Shown: positions 21,590 to 30,012 of the stretch, piece after piece
How the letters are laid out: each line of letters starts with the position of its first letter
Numbering within the stretch: the stretch's first letter is position 1
Source of the DNA: Chromobacterium paludis
GTDB lineage: Bacteria; Pseudomonadota; Gammaproteobacteria; Burkholderiales; Chromobacteriaceae
DNA: 64,000 nt
Direction of reading: 5' to 3'
NCBI RefSeq assembly: GCF_008275125.1
Contig: NZ_CP043473.1
Coordinates: forward strand, 558,001 to 622,000
Position numbers and translations under genes: made by a program
Notes under the pieces: model-generated
The model's input: the letters and a program-made list of their open reading frames with translations, nothing else
Told to the model about the DNA's origin: nothing
The model's database searches: none

Positions 21590-22692
21590 TTGCCGCCTCC
21601 GGTCCAGTACACGCCTTGCGGTTCTATCGCCAGGAAATCGCGGTGCAGCTGCTGCCAGCTGGCGTCCGGGTCCAGCTTGGCGAAGCGCTGCGGCTGCAGC
21701 GTCTTGGCGAAGGCTTCCAGCAAGACGATGTGGTAGGGCGTGTTGTAGAAGTGGTGCCAGGCGCCGAAGACGCGGCCCTCGCGCACGGCGGCCAGCGCGC
21801 CCACTGGCTTGCGGCTTGCGGCGCGCGCCAGCGAGGCCCGGGCCTGGGCGGGCGTCACGTTGGCGCCGAACTGGATGCCGGTCTTGTCGGCCGGCGCGGC
21901 GCTGCCGGTGCCGATGTACCAGTCGGGCTTGGCGGCGATCACATGCTCCATATTGATTTCGCCGGTGGCACCGGGGATGAGCTTGTCGCCGATATTGACG
22001 CCGCCGGCCGCGTCCACCAGCTCGCCCAAGCTGCCCTTGCCGGCGCTGGTGACGTTGGCGAAGGCGCCGGCGCGCAGGTCCAGGAACACCTTGGGCTTCT
22101 GCTGCGCCGGGATGGCGGCGACGGTTTTGCGGATGGCGTCCAGCTTGCCCTGGTAGAAGCGGATGAAGCGTTCCGCCTCCGCCTCGCGCTGCAGCGCCTG
22201 GCCCATGATGCGCAGGCTGGGCACGGTGTGCTCCAGCGGCGCGTTGCGGAAATCGACGAACACCACCGGCACCTTGGCCGCCTGCAGTTGCTTGACGATG
22301 GGGTTGTTCAGGCCGGGGCCGTGGCCGGAGACGCTGAAGATGGCGATGTCGGGCTTCAGCGCCAGCACTTTTTCGGCGCTGACCGAGTTCTCGCTGGTGT
22401 TGCCTATCAGCGGGATGCGGTCTATCTGGGGGAAGCGTTTCTGGTATTGGGCATAGGTCTGCGGGTCCAGCTGGTGGAAATCGCCCTGCCAGCCGGCGAC
22501 GCGCGCCAGCGGCTGTTTGCCTTCCAGCAAGGCCAGCGCGTAGAACAGGCGGCCTTCGCCCAATAGGATGCGGTTGACCTTGGCCGGCGTGTCCACCTTG
22601 CGGCCGGCGATGTCGGTGACCACGGCGGCCTGGGCGCAGAACGAGGCGGCCAGCAGCGCGGCGGCCAGCAGGCGGGAGAGTACGGTTTTCAT
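21586..22692 (-). CDS. Siderophore ABC transporter periplasmic substrate-binding protein
   Basis: Captures the ferric siderophore in the periplasm. 368 residues; signal peptide of about 22 residues ending AQA-AVV, followed by the periplasmic-binding protein fold of the FepB/FhuD class (VTDIAGRKVDTPAKVNRILLGEG near the N-terminus, LALKPDIAIF, VNIGDKLIPGATGEINMEHVIAAKPDWYIGTG). No lipobox. First gene of the three-gene importer operon; a DUF2218 gene ends 10 bases upstream and may belong to the same transcript. Confidence 0.92.
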   Translation of the reverse strand: MKTVLSRLLAAALLAASFCAQAAVVTDIAGRKVDTPAKVNRILLGEGRLFYALALLEGKQPLARVAGWQGDFHQLDPQTYAQYQKRFPQIDRIPLIGNTSENSVSAEKVLALKPDIAIFSVSGHGPGLNNPIVKQLQAAKVPVVFVDFRNAPLEHTVPSLRIMGQALQREAEAERFIRFYQGKLDAIRKTVAAIPAQQKPKVFLDLRAGAFANVTSAGKGSLGELVDAAGGVNIGDKLIPGATGEINMEHVIAAKPDWYIGTGSAAPADKTGIQFGANVTPAQARASLARAASRKPVGALAAVREGRVFGAWHHFYNTPYHIVLLEAFAKTLQPQRFAKLDPDASWQQLHRDFLAIEPQGVYWTGGGK

Positions 22693-22702
22693 CGCGCGTC
22701 CC

Positions 22703-22984
22703 TTACTTTTTCCAATCGAGCTTAAGTTCCGGCTGCTTGGCCATCAGGCCCAGGTGCTCGTCCATGATGAATTCGATCTTGGCCAGTTTGTCGGCGGCGT
22801 CGGACTGGCACACCATGTCCAGGGTGTCGCCTTGGCGCTGGATGTCGCAGGTGCCGATGGGGAACCGCACATGGGCGCGATGGGCGTCGAAATCCACCGG
22901 CACTTTCAGCGCGTAGTGCTTGCACAGCTTGTACAGCACCTTGTCGGCGTGGGCGGTGGTGAGGGTGGCGTGGCTGCTCAGCAT
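22703..22984 (-). CDS. DUF2218 family protein
   Basis: A 93-residue soluble protein (MLSSHATLTTAHADKVLYKL start) with the family pattern: short N-terminal strand, KLCKHYALKVPVDFDA, then RFPIGTCDIQRQGDTLDMVCQS with two cysteines, and a C-terminal helix. DUF2218 genes are often found beside siderophore or iron-uptake genes in proteobacteria, but the biochemical role is not known. It sits between the receptor and the binding-protein gene, 10 bases from the latter. Confidence 0.85.
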   Translation of the reverse strand: MLSSHATLTTAHADKVLYKLCKHYALKVPVDFDAHRAHVRFPIGTCDIQRQGDTLDMVCQSDAADKLAKIEFIMDEHLGLMAKQPELKLDWKK

Positions 22985-23016
22985 GATGATTTCTCCATTC
23001 TTTTAAAACGGGAGCA

Positions 23017-23051
23017 GGCAGTTGGCGGACCTGGCGGGTCCGGCAACTGCC
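23017..23051 (-). terminator. Strong stem-loop after the receptor gene
   Basis: ggcagttggcggacc and gggtccggcaactgcc form a 15-base stem with one mismatch and a tggc loop. Read on the minus strand it begins about 50 bases after the receptor stop; a short T4 run follows 8 bases later. It may end most receptor transcripts or protect their 3' ends while allowing some readthrough into the DUF2218-importer genes. Confidence 0.6.
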
Positions 23052-23100
23052 GTGCGTAGCTTCCCGTCCGCTGTTGTGGAGTGGACGGGGAGCGCGGGGT

Positions 23101-25179
23101 TTAGAACTTGCCGGTCAGGGTCAGCCAATAGCGGCGGCCTTCGTCGACCATCCAGTTGCCGCTGCGCGTGGCCGGGCTGGCGGACTGGTCTACCGCCACG
23201 ATCTTGTCGCTGACGTTCAGCACGGCGGCGTTGACGCTGAAGGTCTTGTTGATCTGGTAGCTCAGGCCCAGGTCCACGGTGGTGGCGGCCGGACGCTCGC
23301 GCACGCTCATGGCGTAATTGCGGAACGCCGCCCAGTAGGACTTGCCGGTGTAGGTGGCGTTGGCGTAGGCGTTCAGCTTTTCAAACGGCGTCCAGTCCAG
23401 CTTCAGGTTGGCCACATGCTCCGGTGTCTTGTCCAGCGGCTTGCCGTCCAGCGAGGTTTTGTCCAGGCTGGTTTCCTTGCCGCCCTGACGGCGGGAGTCG
23501 GTGTAGGTGTAGTTGCCGGACAGCTTCCATTGCTTGTTGACTTCCCAGGCACCGGACATTTCCACGCCTTGGATGTCCACCTTGTCTACGTTGTCGTAGA
23601 CGTAGATGGTGCGCGGCGCGGCTTGCGGCGAGACGACGCCGGTATCGAAGCTGACCACCTTGTTCTTGAACTGGCTGTGGAACACGGTGAAGCTGCCGCT
23701 GAGGCCGTCGGCGCCGTCGTAGCGGATGCCGATTTCGCCGCTGGTGCTCTCCTCCGGCTTCAGATCGGGATTGCCGCACAGCACGCCACCCACTTCGCGC
23801 GGGCCGCCGGAAGTCATGCAATAGCCAGGCGCGGTCTGGCGCAGCTTGGGCGCCTTGAAGCCCTGGGCCACGCCGCCGCGCAGGGTGACGGCGGGCGTCA
23901 GGTTGTAGACGGCGTACAGGCGCGGGCTGACGTGGCTGCCGTACTGGCTTTGGTGATCCAGGCGCAGGCCGCCGGTTAGCGTCAGGTTTTCGGTGGCGGC
24001 GAACTCGTTCTCGGCGTACAGCGCGGAGCTGTCGGCGCGGATGCGGTCCGGGTTGGGCGCGAAGTTCTGGTTCGGCACATTATTGTTCAGCGACACGCCG
24101 CTCAGCTTTTGCTGTTGCCACTGCATGCCCAGCTTGAGGGTGTTGCGTTCAAACGGCAGGGTCAGCTGGCCATCCAGCGTGGTGTTGACGATCTTGGGCT
24201 GGACCGGGCTTTCCACGTTGTTGGTGGAGCGGACTTCCTTGGAAGATTCCTGGTACAGCGACAGGCTGCTCTTGCCCCAGCCCCAACGGCCGTTGTGGCT
24301 GATGCCCCAGTTGTCGCGCGGATAGCTGACCTTGCTCTTGTCGTCATCGGCGGCCGCGCTCTTGCCCGGGGTGTTGGTGTAGCTGAGCGAATTGTGGCCG
24401 GCTTCCAGCACGATGTCTTGATTGGCGGTGGGAGTGATGGACAGCTTGGCGTTGAAATTGCCGTTCTGGGTGTCGGGCACGCCGACGGCGCCGACGTTAG
24501 GGTAGCTCACGCTGCTTTCGGAACGGTGATAGCTGCTGCCGTATACCTGCAGCGCCAGCAGGCCTTCCTTCAGCGGGCCGCCGGCCCAGAAGCTGGTCTC
24601 GCCGGCATTGCCGTATTTGGCGTCGGACGGGATGGAGCCGCCCAGCGTCATCGAGCCGTGCCATTCCTTGGGCGATTTGCGGGTGATGATGTTGACCACG
24701 CCGCCCATGGCGTCCGCGCCGTACAGCGAGGACATCGGGCCGCGCACCACTTCGATGCGCTCAATCGCTTCCAGCGGCGGCATCTGGTAGGGCTGCACGC
24801 CGCCGGTGCCGCGGTTCATGGTTTCGCGGGTGTTCTGGCGCTTGCCGTCCACCAGGATCAGCGTGTATTCGCCCGGCAGGCCGCGCACGGCGATGTCGGT
24901 GTCGCTGGGGTCGCCGCCTATGATGCTGACGCCTTCCAGTTTGCGCACCGCGTCAGCCAGATTGTTGACCGGCATTTTTTCCAGCTCGGCGCGGGTGATG
25001 ACGGAGATGCTGGCCGGGGCCTGCTTGATCTTTTGCTCATAGCCGGAGGCGGTGACGACGACGGACGGCAGCTCGGCCGCGGCTTCGTCGGCATGGGCGG
25101 AGGGAAGGTGCAGGCTGCAGACGGCAGCCGAGAGCAGCGCCAAGCGGAAGCCCTGGCGAGGAAGGCGTTTGTTTTTCAT
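23101..25179 (-). CDS. TonB-dependent catecholate siderophore receptor
   Basis: Outer-membrane receptor that imports the ferric siderophore using TonB. 692 residues with signal peptide (cleavage near AHA-DEA, about residue 30), TonB-box-like region ELPSVVVTASGY, plug domain (about 45-165, with VRGLPGEYTLILVDGKR and IERIEVVRGPMSSLYGADAMGGVVNIITR) and a C-terminal 22-strand barrel ending in phenylalanine (LTLTGKF). The plug and size are of the FepA/BfrD/CirA class. Preceded by a Fur box and located between the exporter and importer genes, so most likely the receptor for the siderophore made here. Confidence 0.94.
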   Translation of the reverse strand: MKNKRLPRQGFRLALLSAAVCSLHLPSAHADEAAAELPSVVVTASGYEQKIKQAPASISVITRAELEKMPVNNLADAVRKLEGVSIIGGDPSDTDIAVRGLPGEYTLILVDGKRQNTRETMNRGTGGVQPYQMPPLEAIERIEVVRGPMSSLYGADAMGGVVNIITRKSPKEWHGSMTLGGSIPSDAKYGNAGETSFWAGGPLKEGLLALQVYGSSYHRSESSVSYPNVGAVGVPDTQNGNFNAKLSITPTANQDIVLEAGHNSLSYTNTPGKSAAADDDKSKVSYPRDNWGISHNGRWGWGKSSLSLYQESSKEVRSTNNVESPVQPKIVNTTLDGQLTLPFERNTLKLGMQWQQQKLSGVSLNNNVPNQNFAPNPDRIRADSSALYAENEFAATENLTLTGGLRLDHQSQYGSHVSPRLYAVYNLTPAVTLRGGVAQGFKAPKLRQTAPGYCMTSGGPREVGGVLCGNPDLKPEESTSGEIGIRYDGADGLSGSFTVFHSQFKNKVVSFDTGVVSPQAAPRTIYVYDNVDKVDIQGVEMSGAWEVNKQWKLSGNYTYTDSRRQGGKETSLDKTSLDGKPLDKTPEHVANLKLDWTPFEKLNAYANATYTGKSYWAAFRNYAMSVRERPAATTVDLGLSYQINKTFSVNAAVLNVSDKIVAVDQSASPATRSGNWMVDEGRRYWLTLTGKF

Positions 25180-25316
25180 GGTCTAAACCCAGAGTTCATC
25201 ACGGAACGAATGTCCACTTGGCAGGCGCTCGGCAACGACTTGCTGCTTTTGGTATATCTGCGCAATTAATGTCAAATGGTTGACTTATTGTCGCACCAAG
25301 ATTGCGCTTTGTAAAT

Positions 25317-25335
25317 AGGAATTATTTTCATTATC
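25317..25335 (-). promoter_or_regulatory. Fur box upstream of the TonB-dependent receptor
   Basis: aggaattattttcattatc matches 13 of 19 positions of GATAATGATAATCATTATC, including the whole second half. It lies about 140 bases upstream of the receptor start, in the gap after the exporter gene. Confidence 0.7.
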
Positions 25336-25391
25336 GTTTATTGCGCAGCGCCGCCGGGGCATCGACAAGGCAGGGCCTTGATGCGCAAGGA

Positions 25392-26657
25392 TTAATCTTG
25401 CTGCGCCGCGCTTTGGGGGGAGGCCTGCTGTCGGCCATTGTCCAAGCCGCGCAGCTGGCGGCAGCCGGCCAGCATGGCCAGCGCGGCGGTGCCGACGGCC
25501 AAGCCCAGCGCGGCGCCAGCTAGCAGCGGCGCCAGCAGGCGCGCCAACATGCCCATGGTCAAGGCGCCCAGGCTGTCGCCCACCACGTCTTGCGCGCTCC
25601 ACAGGCCGTTGACGCGGCCCAGCAGCCGGTCTGGCGTGCGGCCCTGCACCAGGGTGAATTGCAGCAAGGAAACGATGGATCCGAAATAGCCAAGCAGCGC
25701 CAAGGCCAGCAGCGCAAAGGCCAGATGGCGGGCGACGCCCAGCCACGCGAGCGCGAGCGAAGAGGCCAGCAAGGCGGTCAGCATGACCAGGCCGGGGCGG
25801 CGCAGCCCACCCACCCAGCCGCTGGCGAAGGCGCCCAGCATGGCGCCCAGCGGCGCGGCGGAATACATCAGCCCGACGGCGAAGCCGCCGCCGCCAAAGC
25901 CGTTCTCGGCCAGCGCCGGATACAGCACGCGCACCGAAGCGAGCAGCGCTTGCAAGGTGCCCGCGGCCACGGCCGCGCCCACCACCTTGTCGGTCCACAG
26001 GAAAGCAAAGCCCTCGCCCAGCGCGCGCAGGGGATGGGAAGGCTCGCCGCCTTGCGGCGGCAGGGCGGGCAGCCGCGTCAGCGGAATCAGCGTCAGCAAT
26101 GTGCCCAGGCCGGCCAGCAGGTAGTTGCAGTTGACGCTGGCGGCGGCGATCACCGCGCCGCCCAGCAGCGGCGACAGCACGGCCCCCAGACGCATGGTCA
26201 GCATGGCCAGCGCGCCGGCGGCCGGCAGGTTTTCACGCCCGACGATGGCCGGAATCGCGGCCATCAAGGAGGTGATGCCGATGCCGCTGAAGAAGCCGTC
26301 CCAGGCGGAAACCGCGTACAAGGCCAGCAGCGAAGGCTGCGTCAGAAAGCCATTGGCGGCCAGCGCGAGGAAACCCAGGCCGCAGGACGCGCGCCCCAGC
26401 AGGATCAGCTTGCGCCTGTCCAGCCGGTCCGCCAGCACGCCGCCGCACATCAAGCCGGCGAACATGCCCAGGCCGTCCAGCGCCATGGCCGCGCCCACTT
26501 GCAGGGGCGAGCCGGTCAGTTGATGGATTTGCACCGGCACCGCCACCATCAGCAGGCCGAAGGCGAACACCGAGATCAGGCGGGCGATGAAGATGCAGCG
26601 GAAATGCGGATTGTGTTGGAGCAGGCTGAAATCGACGAGGAATGCGTTTTTTTTCAT
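25392..26657 (-). CDS. entS: EntS-type MFS siderophore exporter
   Basis: A 12-helix major facilitator that exports the catecholate siderophore or its precursor across the inner membrane. 421 residues from ATG 26657 (MKKNAFLVDFSLLQHNPHFR), almost the length of E. coli EntS, with the characteristic N-terminus, FIARLISVFAFGLLMVAVPVQIHQLTGS, the GVLADRLDRRKLIL loop motif and LLGRVNGLWSAQDVVGDSLGAL in the second half. The frame extends farther upstream through the Fur box and is not used. First gene of the locus, under a near-perfect Fur box. Confidence 0.93.
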   Translation of the reverse strand: MKKNAFLVDFSLLQHNPHFRCIFIARLISVFAFGLLMVAVPVQIHQLTGSPLQVGAAMALDGLGMFAGLMCGGVLADRLDRRKLILLGRASCGLGFLALAANGFLTQPSLLALYAVSAWDGFFSGIGITSLMAAIPAIVGRENLPAAGALAMLTMRLGAVLSPLLGGAVIAAASVNCNYLLAGLGTLLTLIPLTRLPALPPQGGEPSHPLRALGEGFAFLWTDKVVGAAVAAGTLQALLASVRVLYPALAENGFGGGGFAVGLMYSAAPLGAMLGAFASGWVGGLRRPGLVMLTALLASSLALAWLGVARHLAFALLALALLGYFGSIVSLLQFTLVQGRTPDRLLGRVNGLWSAQDVVGDSLGALTMGMLARLLAPLLAGAALGLAVGTAALAMLAGCRQLRGLDNGRQQASPQSAAQQD

Positions 26658-26737
26658 GAGTGGCTTGATGCGGCTTGCGGATGGGAAAGCATGGGCGCGC
26701 AGCCGCATGCGGAATGGGGCGCATGCTAGCACTGATA

Positions 26738-26756
26738 GATAATGAGAATCAATATC
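26738..26756 (-). promoter_or_regulatory. Fur box upstream of entS
   Basis: gataatgagaatcaatatc agrees with the 19-base Fur consensus at 17 positions, about 80 bases upstream of the entS start. It is shared by a divergent intergenic region that also serves the chitobiase gene. Confidence 0.88.
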
Positions 26757-26830
26757 GTTAATTTCATTCTTGTGGCGGTCTTGCCGCATGGTTGCGCGCG
26801 TCATTTGCTTTGCATCAAGCGCCACGGTTA

Positions 26831-26869
26831 ATACCTATTGCATACCAGTGTCAATACCAATTAAATACC
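26831..26869 (+). promoter_or_regulatory. Four helically phased ATACC repeats upstream of chitobiase
   Basis: ATACC occurs at 26831, 26842, 26854 and 26865, spacings of 11, 12 and 11 bases, that is once per DNA turn on one face. The complement reads as repeated (T)TGGTAT units, like half-sites of GntR-family NagR/DasR-type amino-sugar regulators. It lies about 90-130 bases upstream of the chitobiase start. The rest of the 303-base gap holds only the entS Fur box; no gene is seen. Confidence 0.55.
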
Positions 26870-26960
26870 AATGGTGCGAAGGAGCGATTCTTTGCGACCA
26901 GAGATCCACGTGCCGGGCGGTAAGCCGGCTTCATCGTGATGGACGAGCAAGGAGTAGAAA

Positions 26961-29594
26961 ATGAGGATGAAACATTTGCTGGGCGCGGCCGTGCTGGCCG
27001 CTTTTTCGGCAGGAGCCTGGGCCGCGCCGGACGCGGCGGCGCTGGGGCATAGCCTGGCGCTGAAGGTGGCGGTGGACAGCAACCAGGGCGCGGCATCCGG
27101 CGCGCCTTGCGCCGACCTGGGCGCGGACTGGGCCTTGTGCCTGAAGGGCCGGCTGATACTGGAAAACCGCGGCGAGCAAGCGGTGCCGGCCGGCGGCTGG
27201 AACCTCTATCTGCACAGCATCCGCCGCATTCTGAAATTGGATACGCCGCAGTTCGCCATCCGCCACATTACCGGCGACCTGTACCAGATCACGCCCACCG
27301 CCGCCTTCGCGGGGCTGGCGCCGGGGCAGAAGCTGGAGCTGCCGCTGATAGACGAATACTGGATGCTGCAGGAAAGCGACGTGCTGCCGCGCCCCTATGT
27401 GGTGGTGGACGGCCAGGCGCCGGCCCTGCTGCGGCATGACAGCAGCGATGAGGCCAGCTATCTGCTGCCTTTGACCGGGGACAACTGGAAGAACCCGGCC
27501 GGCGAGCTGCGGCCGCTGGCCACGTCGCAGCAGCGCTATCAAACGTTTAGCCAGCGCGGACCGCAACTGAGCGCCGCCCAGGTGGCGGGCCGCGTCATCC
27601 CGGCGGTCAAGCGCCAGCAGCTGGCGAGCGGGCAATTGCGAGTCGACGGACTGAGCCTGCGCTTGGCGGGCGTGGGGGCGGACGGCGAACGAGCCTTGGC
27701 AGAGCGGGTCAGAGAGCTGGGCCTGAAGAGCGGCGGCGCGCGGGTGACGGGCAAGGTGGCGGGCGCCAAATTGCCGGCCGATATCGCGGTGCCGGGCGGC
27801 TACCGCCTGCGCATAGACGCGAGGGGCGCGACGGTGGAGGGCTTTGACGCGGCCGGCGTGTTCTACGGCGTGCAAACGCTGCTGGGCCTGACGCCGCAAA
27901 ACGGCGGCACCATCCCCGCCATGACGGTGGAAGACGCGCCGCGCTATGAATACCGCGGCATGATGGTGGACCTGGCGCGCAATTTCAAGCAGCCCGACAC
28001 CGTGCGCCGCCTGATAGACCAGATGGCGGCCTACAAGCTCAACAAGCTGCACCTGCACCTGTCCGACGACGAGGGCTGGCGCTTGCAAATTCCGGGCCTG
28101 CCGGAGCTGACCGATGTCGGCGCGCGCCGCTGCCATGACTTGACGGAAACCCGCTGCCTGCTGCCGCAGCTGGGCTCCGGCCCGGCCAACCAGTCCGGCG
28201 GCGGCTATTTGAGCCGCGAGCAATACATAGACCTGGTGCGTTACGCCAAGTCCCGCTTCATCGAGGTGATTCCCGAGTTCGACATGCCGGCCCACGCGCG
28301 CGCCGCGGTGGTGTCCATGGAGGCGCGCTACCGCAGGCTGATGGCGGCGGGCCAGCCGCAGGCGGCCAATGAATACCGTCTGCTGGACCCGCAGGACCAG
28401 TCCCATACCTTGTCGGTGCAGTTTTATGACCGCCACACCTATTTGAACCCCTGCGTGCCGGGCAGCCAGCGCTTCGTCTCCAAGCTGGTGTCGGAAGTGG
28501 CGCAGATGCACCGCGAGGCCGGCCAGCCTTTGCAAACCTGGCATTTCGGCGGCGACGAGGCCAAGAACATCCTGCTGGGCGGCGGCTTCCAGGACCTCAA
28601 GGGCACGGACCCGGGCAAGGGCAAGGTGGACCTGGCCAAGCAGGACAAGCCCTGGGGCCGATCGCCGGCCTGCCAGGCGCAGATCGCCCAGGGCCGGATC
28701 AAGAGCGTGGACGAGCTGCCGCTGAAGTTCGCGCAGATGGCCAGCCGCATCGTCGCCGCCCTGGACATCTCGACCATGGCCGCCTGGCAGGACGGCGTGC
28801 ACGGCGCGGCCGGCGCGGGCGATTTCGCCACCCGCAACACCCTGGTCACCGAATGGGACACCTTGTACTGGGGCGCCGCGCAGGCGGCCAATGACTTCGC
28901 CAACAAGGGCTTCAAGACGGTGCTGGCCTCGCCGGATTACCTGTACTTCGACTTTCCGTATGAGCTGAACCCGCACGAGCACGGCTACTACTGGGCCTCG
29001 CGCGATACCGACAGCTACAAGGTGTTCAGCTTCGCGCCGGACAATCTGGCGCAAAACGCCGAAGTGATGCCGGACCGCCAGGGCAAGCCCTTCTCCGTCA
29101 CCAGCCCGGCCGCGCCGGCGCGCTTCGCCGGCATTCAGGGCCAGGCCTGGAGCGAAATCGTCCGTACCGACGCCGAATTCGAGCAGCGAGTCTACCCGCG
29201 CATGCTGGCCCTGGCCGAGCGCGCCTGGCATCAGGCGTCGTGGGAGCGGCCGTACAAGGCCGGCGAAACCTACCAGCTGGGCGTGACCCATCTGGTGGAC
29301 AAGGCCGCGCTGAATGCGGACTGGCAGCAGTTCGCCGCCGTGCTGGGCTGGCGCGAAGCGCCCAAGCTGGAGCGTGCCGGCATCGCCTACCGTCTGCCCA
29401 TGCCGGCGGTGCAGCCGGGCAGCGGCGCCTACGCCGTCGCCACGGAATGGCCGGGCGCCAGGCTGCAGTACTCCACCGACGGCCATGGCTGGCATACCTT
29501 GCAGCCCGGCCAGCAGGCGCAGGCCAAGTTCTGGCGCGGCGTGACCCAGGATGGACGCCGCGTGGGCCGGGTGGAAATGGTGTCCGGGCAGTGA
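26961..29594 (+). CDS. chb: Secreted beta-N-acetylhexosaminidase (chitobiase, GH20)
   Basis: Removes terminal N-acetylglucosamine from chitobiose and chito-oligomers. 877 residues from ATG 26961, preceded by an aaggag site. Signal peptide of about 21 residues (AGAWA-APD). An N-terminal carbohydrate-binding-like domain typical of bacterial chitobiases (about 30-170) is followed by a GH20b domain (about 220-325), the TIM-barrel catalytic domain from YEYRGMMVDLARNF (about 330) with LHLHLSDDEGWR and the catalytic pair in HFGGDEA (Asp532-Glu533), and a C-terminal Ig-like domain. The length fits Serratia/Vibrio chitobiase. A terminator follows. Regulation by chitin sugars is suggested by the upstream repeats. 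Confidence 0.94.
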   Translation: MRMKHLLGAAVLAAFSAGAWAAPDAAALGHSLALKVAVDSNQGAASGAPCADLGADWALCLKGRLILENRGEQAVPAGGWNLYLHSIRRILKLDTPQFAIRHITGDLYQITPTAAFAGLAPGQKLELPLIDEYWMLQESDVLPRPYVVVDGQAPALLRHDSSDEASYLLPLTGDNWKNPAGELRPLATSQQRYQTFSQRGPQLSAAQVAGRVIPAVKRQQLASGQLRVDGLSLRLAGVGADGERALAERVRELGLKSGGARVTGKVAGAKLPADIAVPGGYRLRIDARGATVEGFDAAGVFYGVQTLLGLTPQNGGTIPAMTVEDAPRYEYRGMMVDLARNFKQPDTVRRLIDQMAAYKLNKLHLHLSDDEGWRLQIPGLPELTDVGARRCHDLTETRCLLPQLGSGPANQSGGGYLSREQYIDLVRYAKSRFIEVIPEFDMPAHARAAVVSMEARYRRLMAAGQPQAANEYRLLDPQDQSHTLSVQFYDRHTYLNPCVPGSQRFVSKLVSEVAQMHREAGQPLQTWHFGGDEAKNILLGGGFQDLKGTDPGKGKVDLAKQDKPWGRSPACQAQIAQGRIKSVDELPLKFAQMASRIVAALDISTMAAWQDGVHGAAGAGDFATRNTLVTEWDTLYWGAAQAANDFANKGFKTVLASPDYLYFDFPYELNPHEHGYYWASRDTDSYKVFSFAPDNLAQNAEVMPDRQGKPFSVTSPAAPARFAGIQGQAWSEIVRTDAEFEQRVYPRMLALAERAWHQASWERPYKAGETYQLGVTHLVDKAALNADWQQFAAVLGWREAPKLERAGIAYRLPMPAVQPGSGAYAVATEWPGARLQYSTDGHGWHTLQPGQQAQAKFWRGVTQDGRRVGRVEMVSGQ

Positions 29595-29672
29595 GCGGCA
29601 TCGGCGCGGGCAAGACGCTTGCCTGCGTTTTGAAAGCATGAGGCATGCATGAATGCGTGTTTGAAGGGAAAT

Positions 29673-29697
29673 GGCGGGCCGGCAGGCCCGCCGTTTT
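29673..29697 (+). terminator. Terminator after chitobiase
   Basis: ggcgggcc and ggcccgcc form an 8-base GC stem around a ggca loop, followed by g and T4, about 80 bases after the stop. Confidence 0.7.
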
Positions 29698-30012
29698 CAT
29701 CTTGCCGCGGCCTGCGATGTCCGTCATGAGTATGGTCTTGTCGTGGCGGGGAGATTTTGGGATGCCGTCGGCTTGCGGGGAGTCGTCTTGGCTGGCGGGT
29801 CTTTCGGAAAGCTCCGATGGCGGCTTGCTTGATGGTGTGTTTATTGCTGATTGTCGAACACTGTTTGCGATTTTTCGGGCGCTTTCTATACAGCGGTGTC
29901 GCAAACAGGATAGTGATTTGGCGCCGCCATCCTATAGAATCGACCGAGCATCTATAAAAACCGGCCCCAAGCAGGCGTCGGCACACGACAGAACAAGGAA
30001 GGAAAACCATCA
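29698..30012 (+). other. Intergenic leader of the arginine catabolic operon
   Basis: 315 bases with no convincing gene. AT content rises from about 29850, with a candidate -10 (tatagaat, 29933-29940), and an aggaaggaaa ribosome-binding site lies just before astC. No clear operator palindrome was recognised. Confidence 0.4.

Noticed and set aside
26870..26960. Quorum-sensing (CviR) box ahead of chitobiase
   Set aside because: Chitinolysis is quorum-controlled in C. violaceum, but no CTGNCC-N4-GGNCAG palindrome is visible here.
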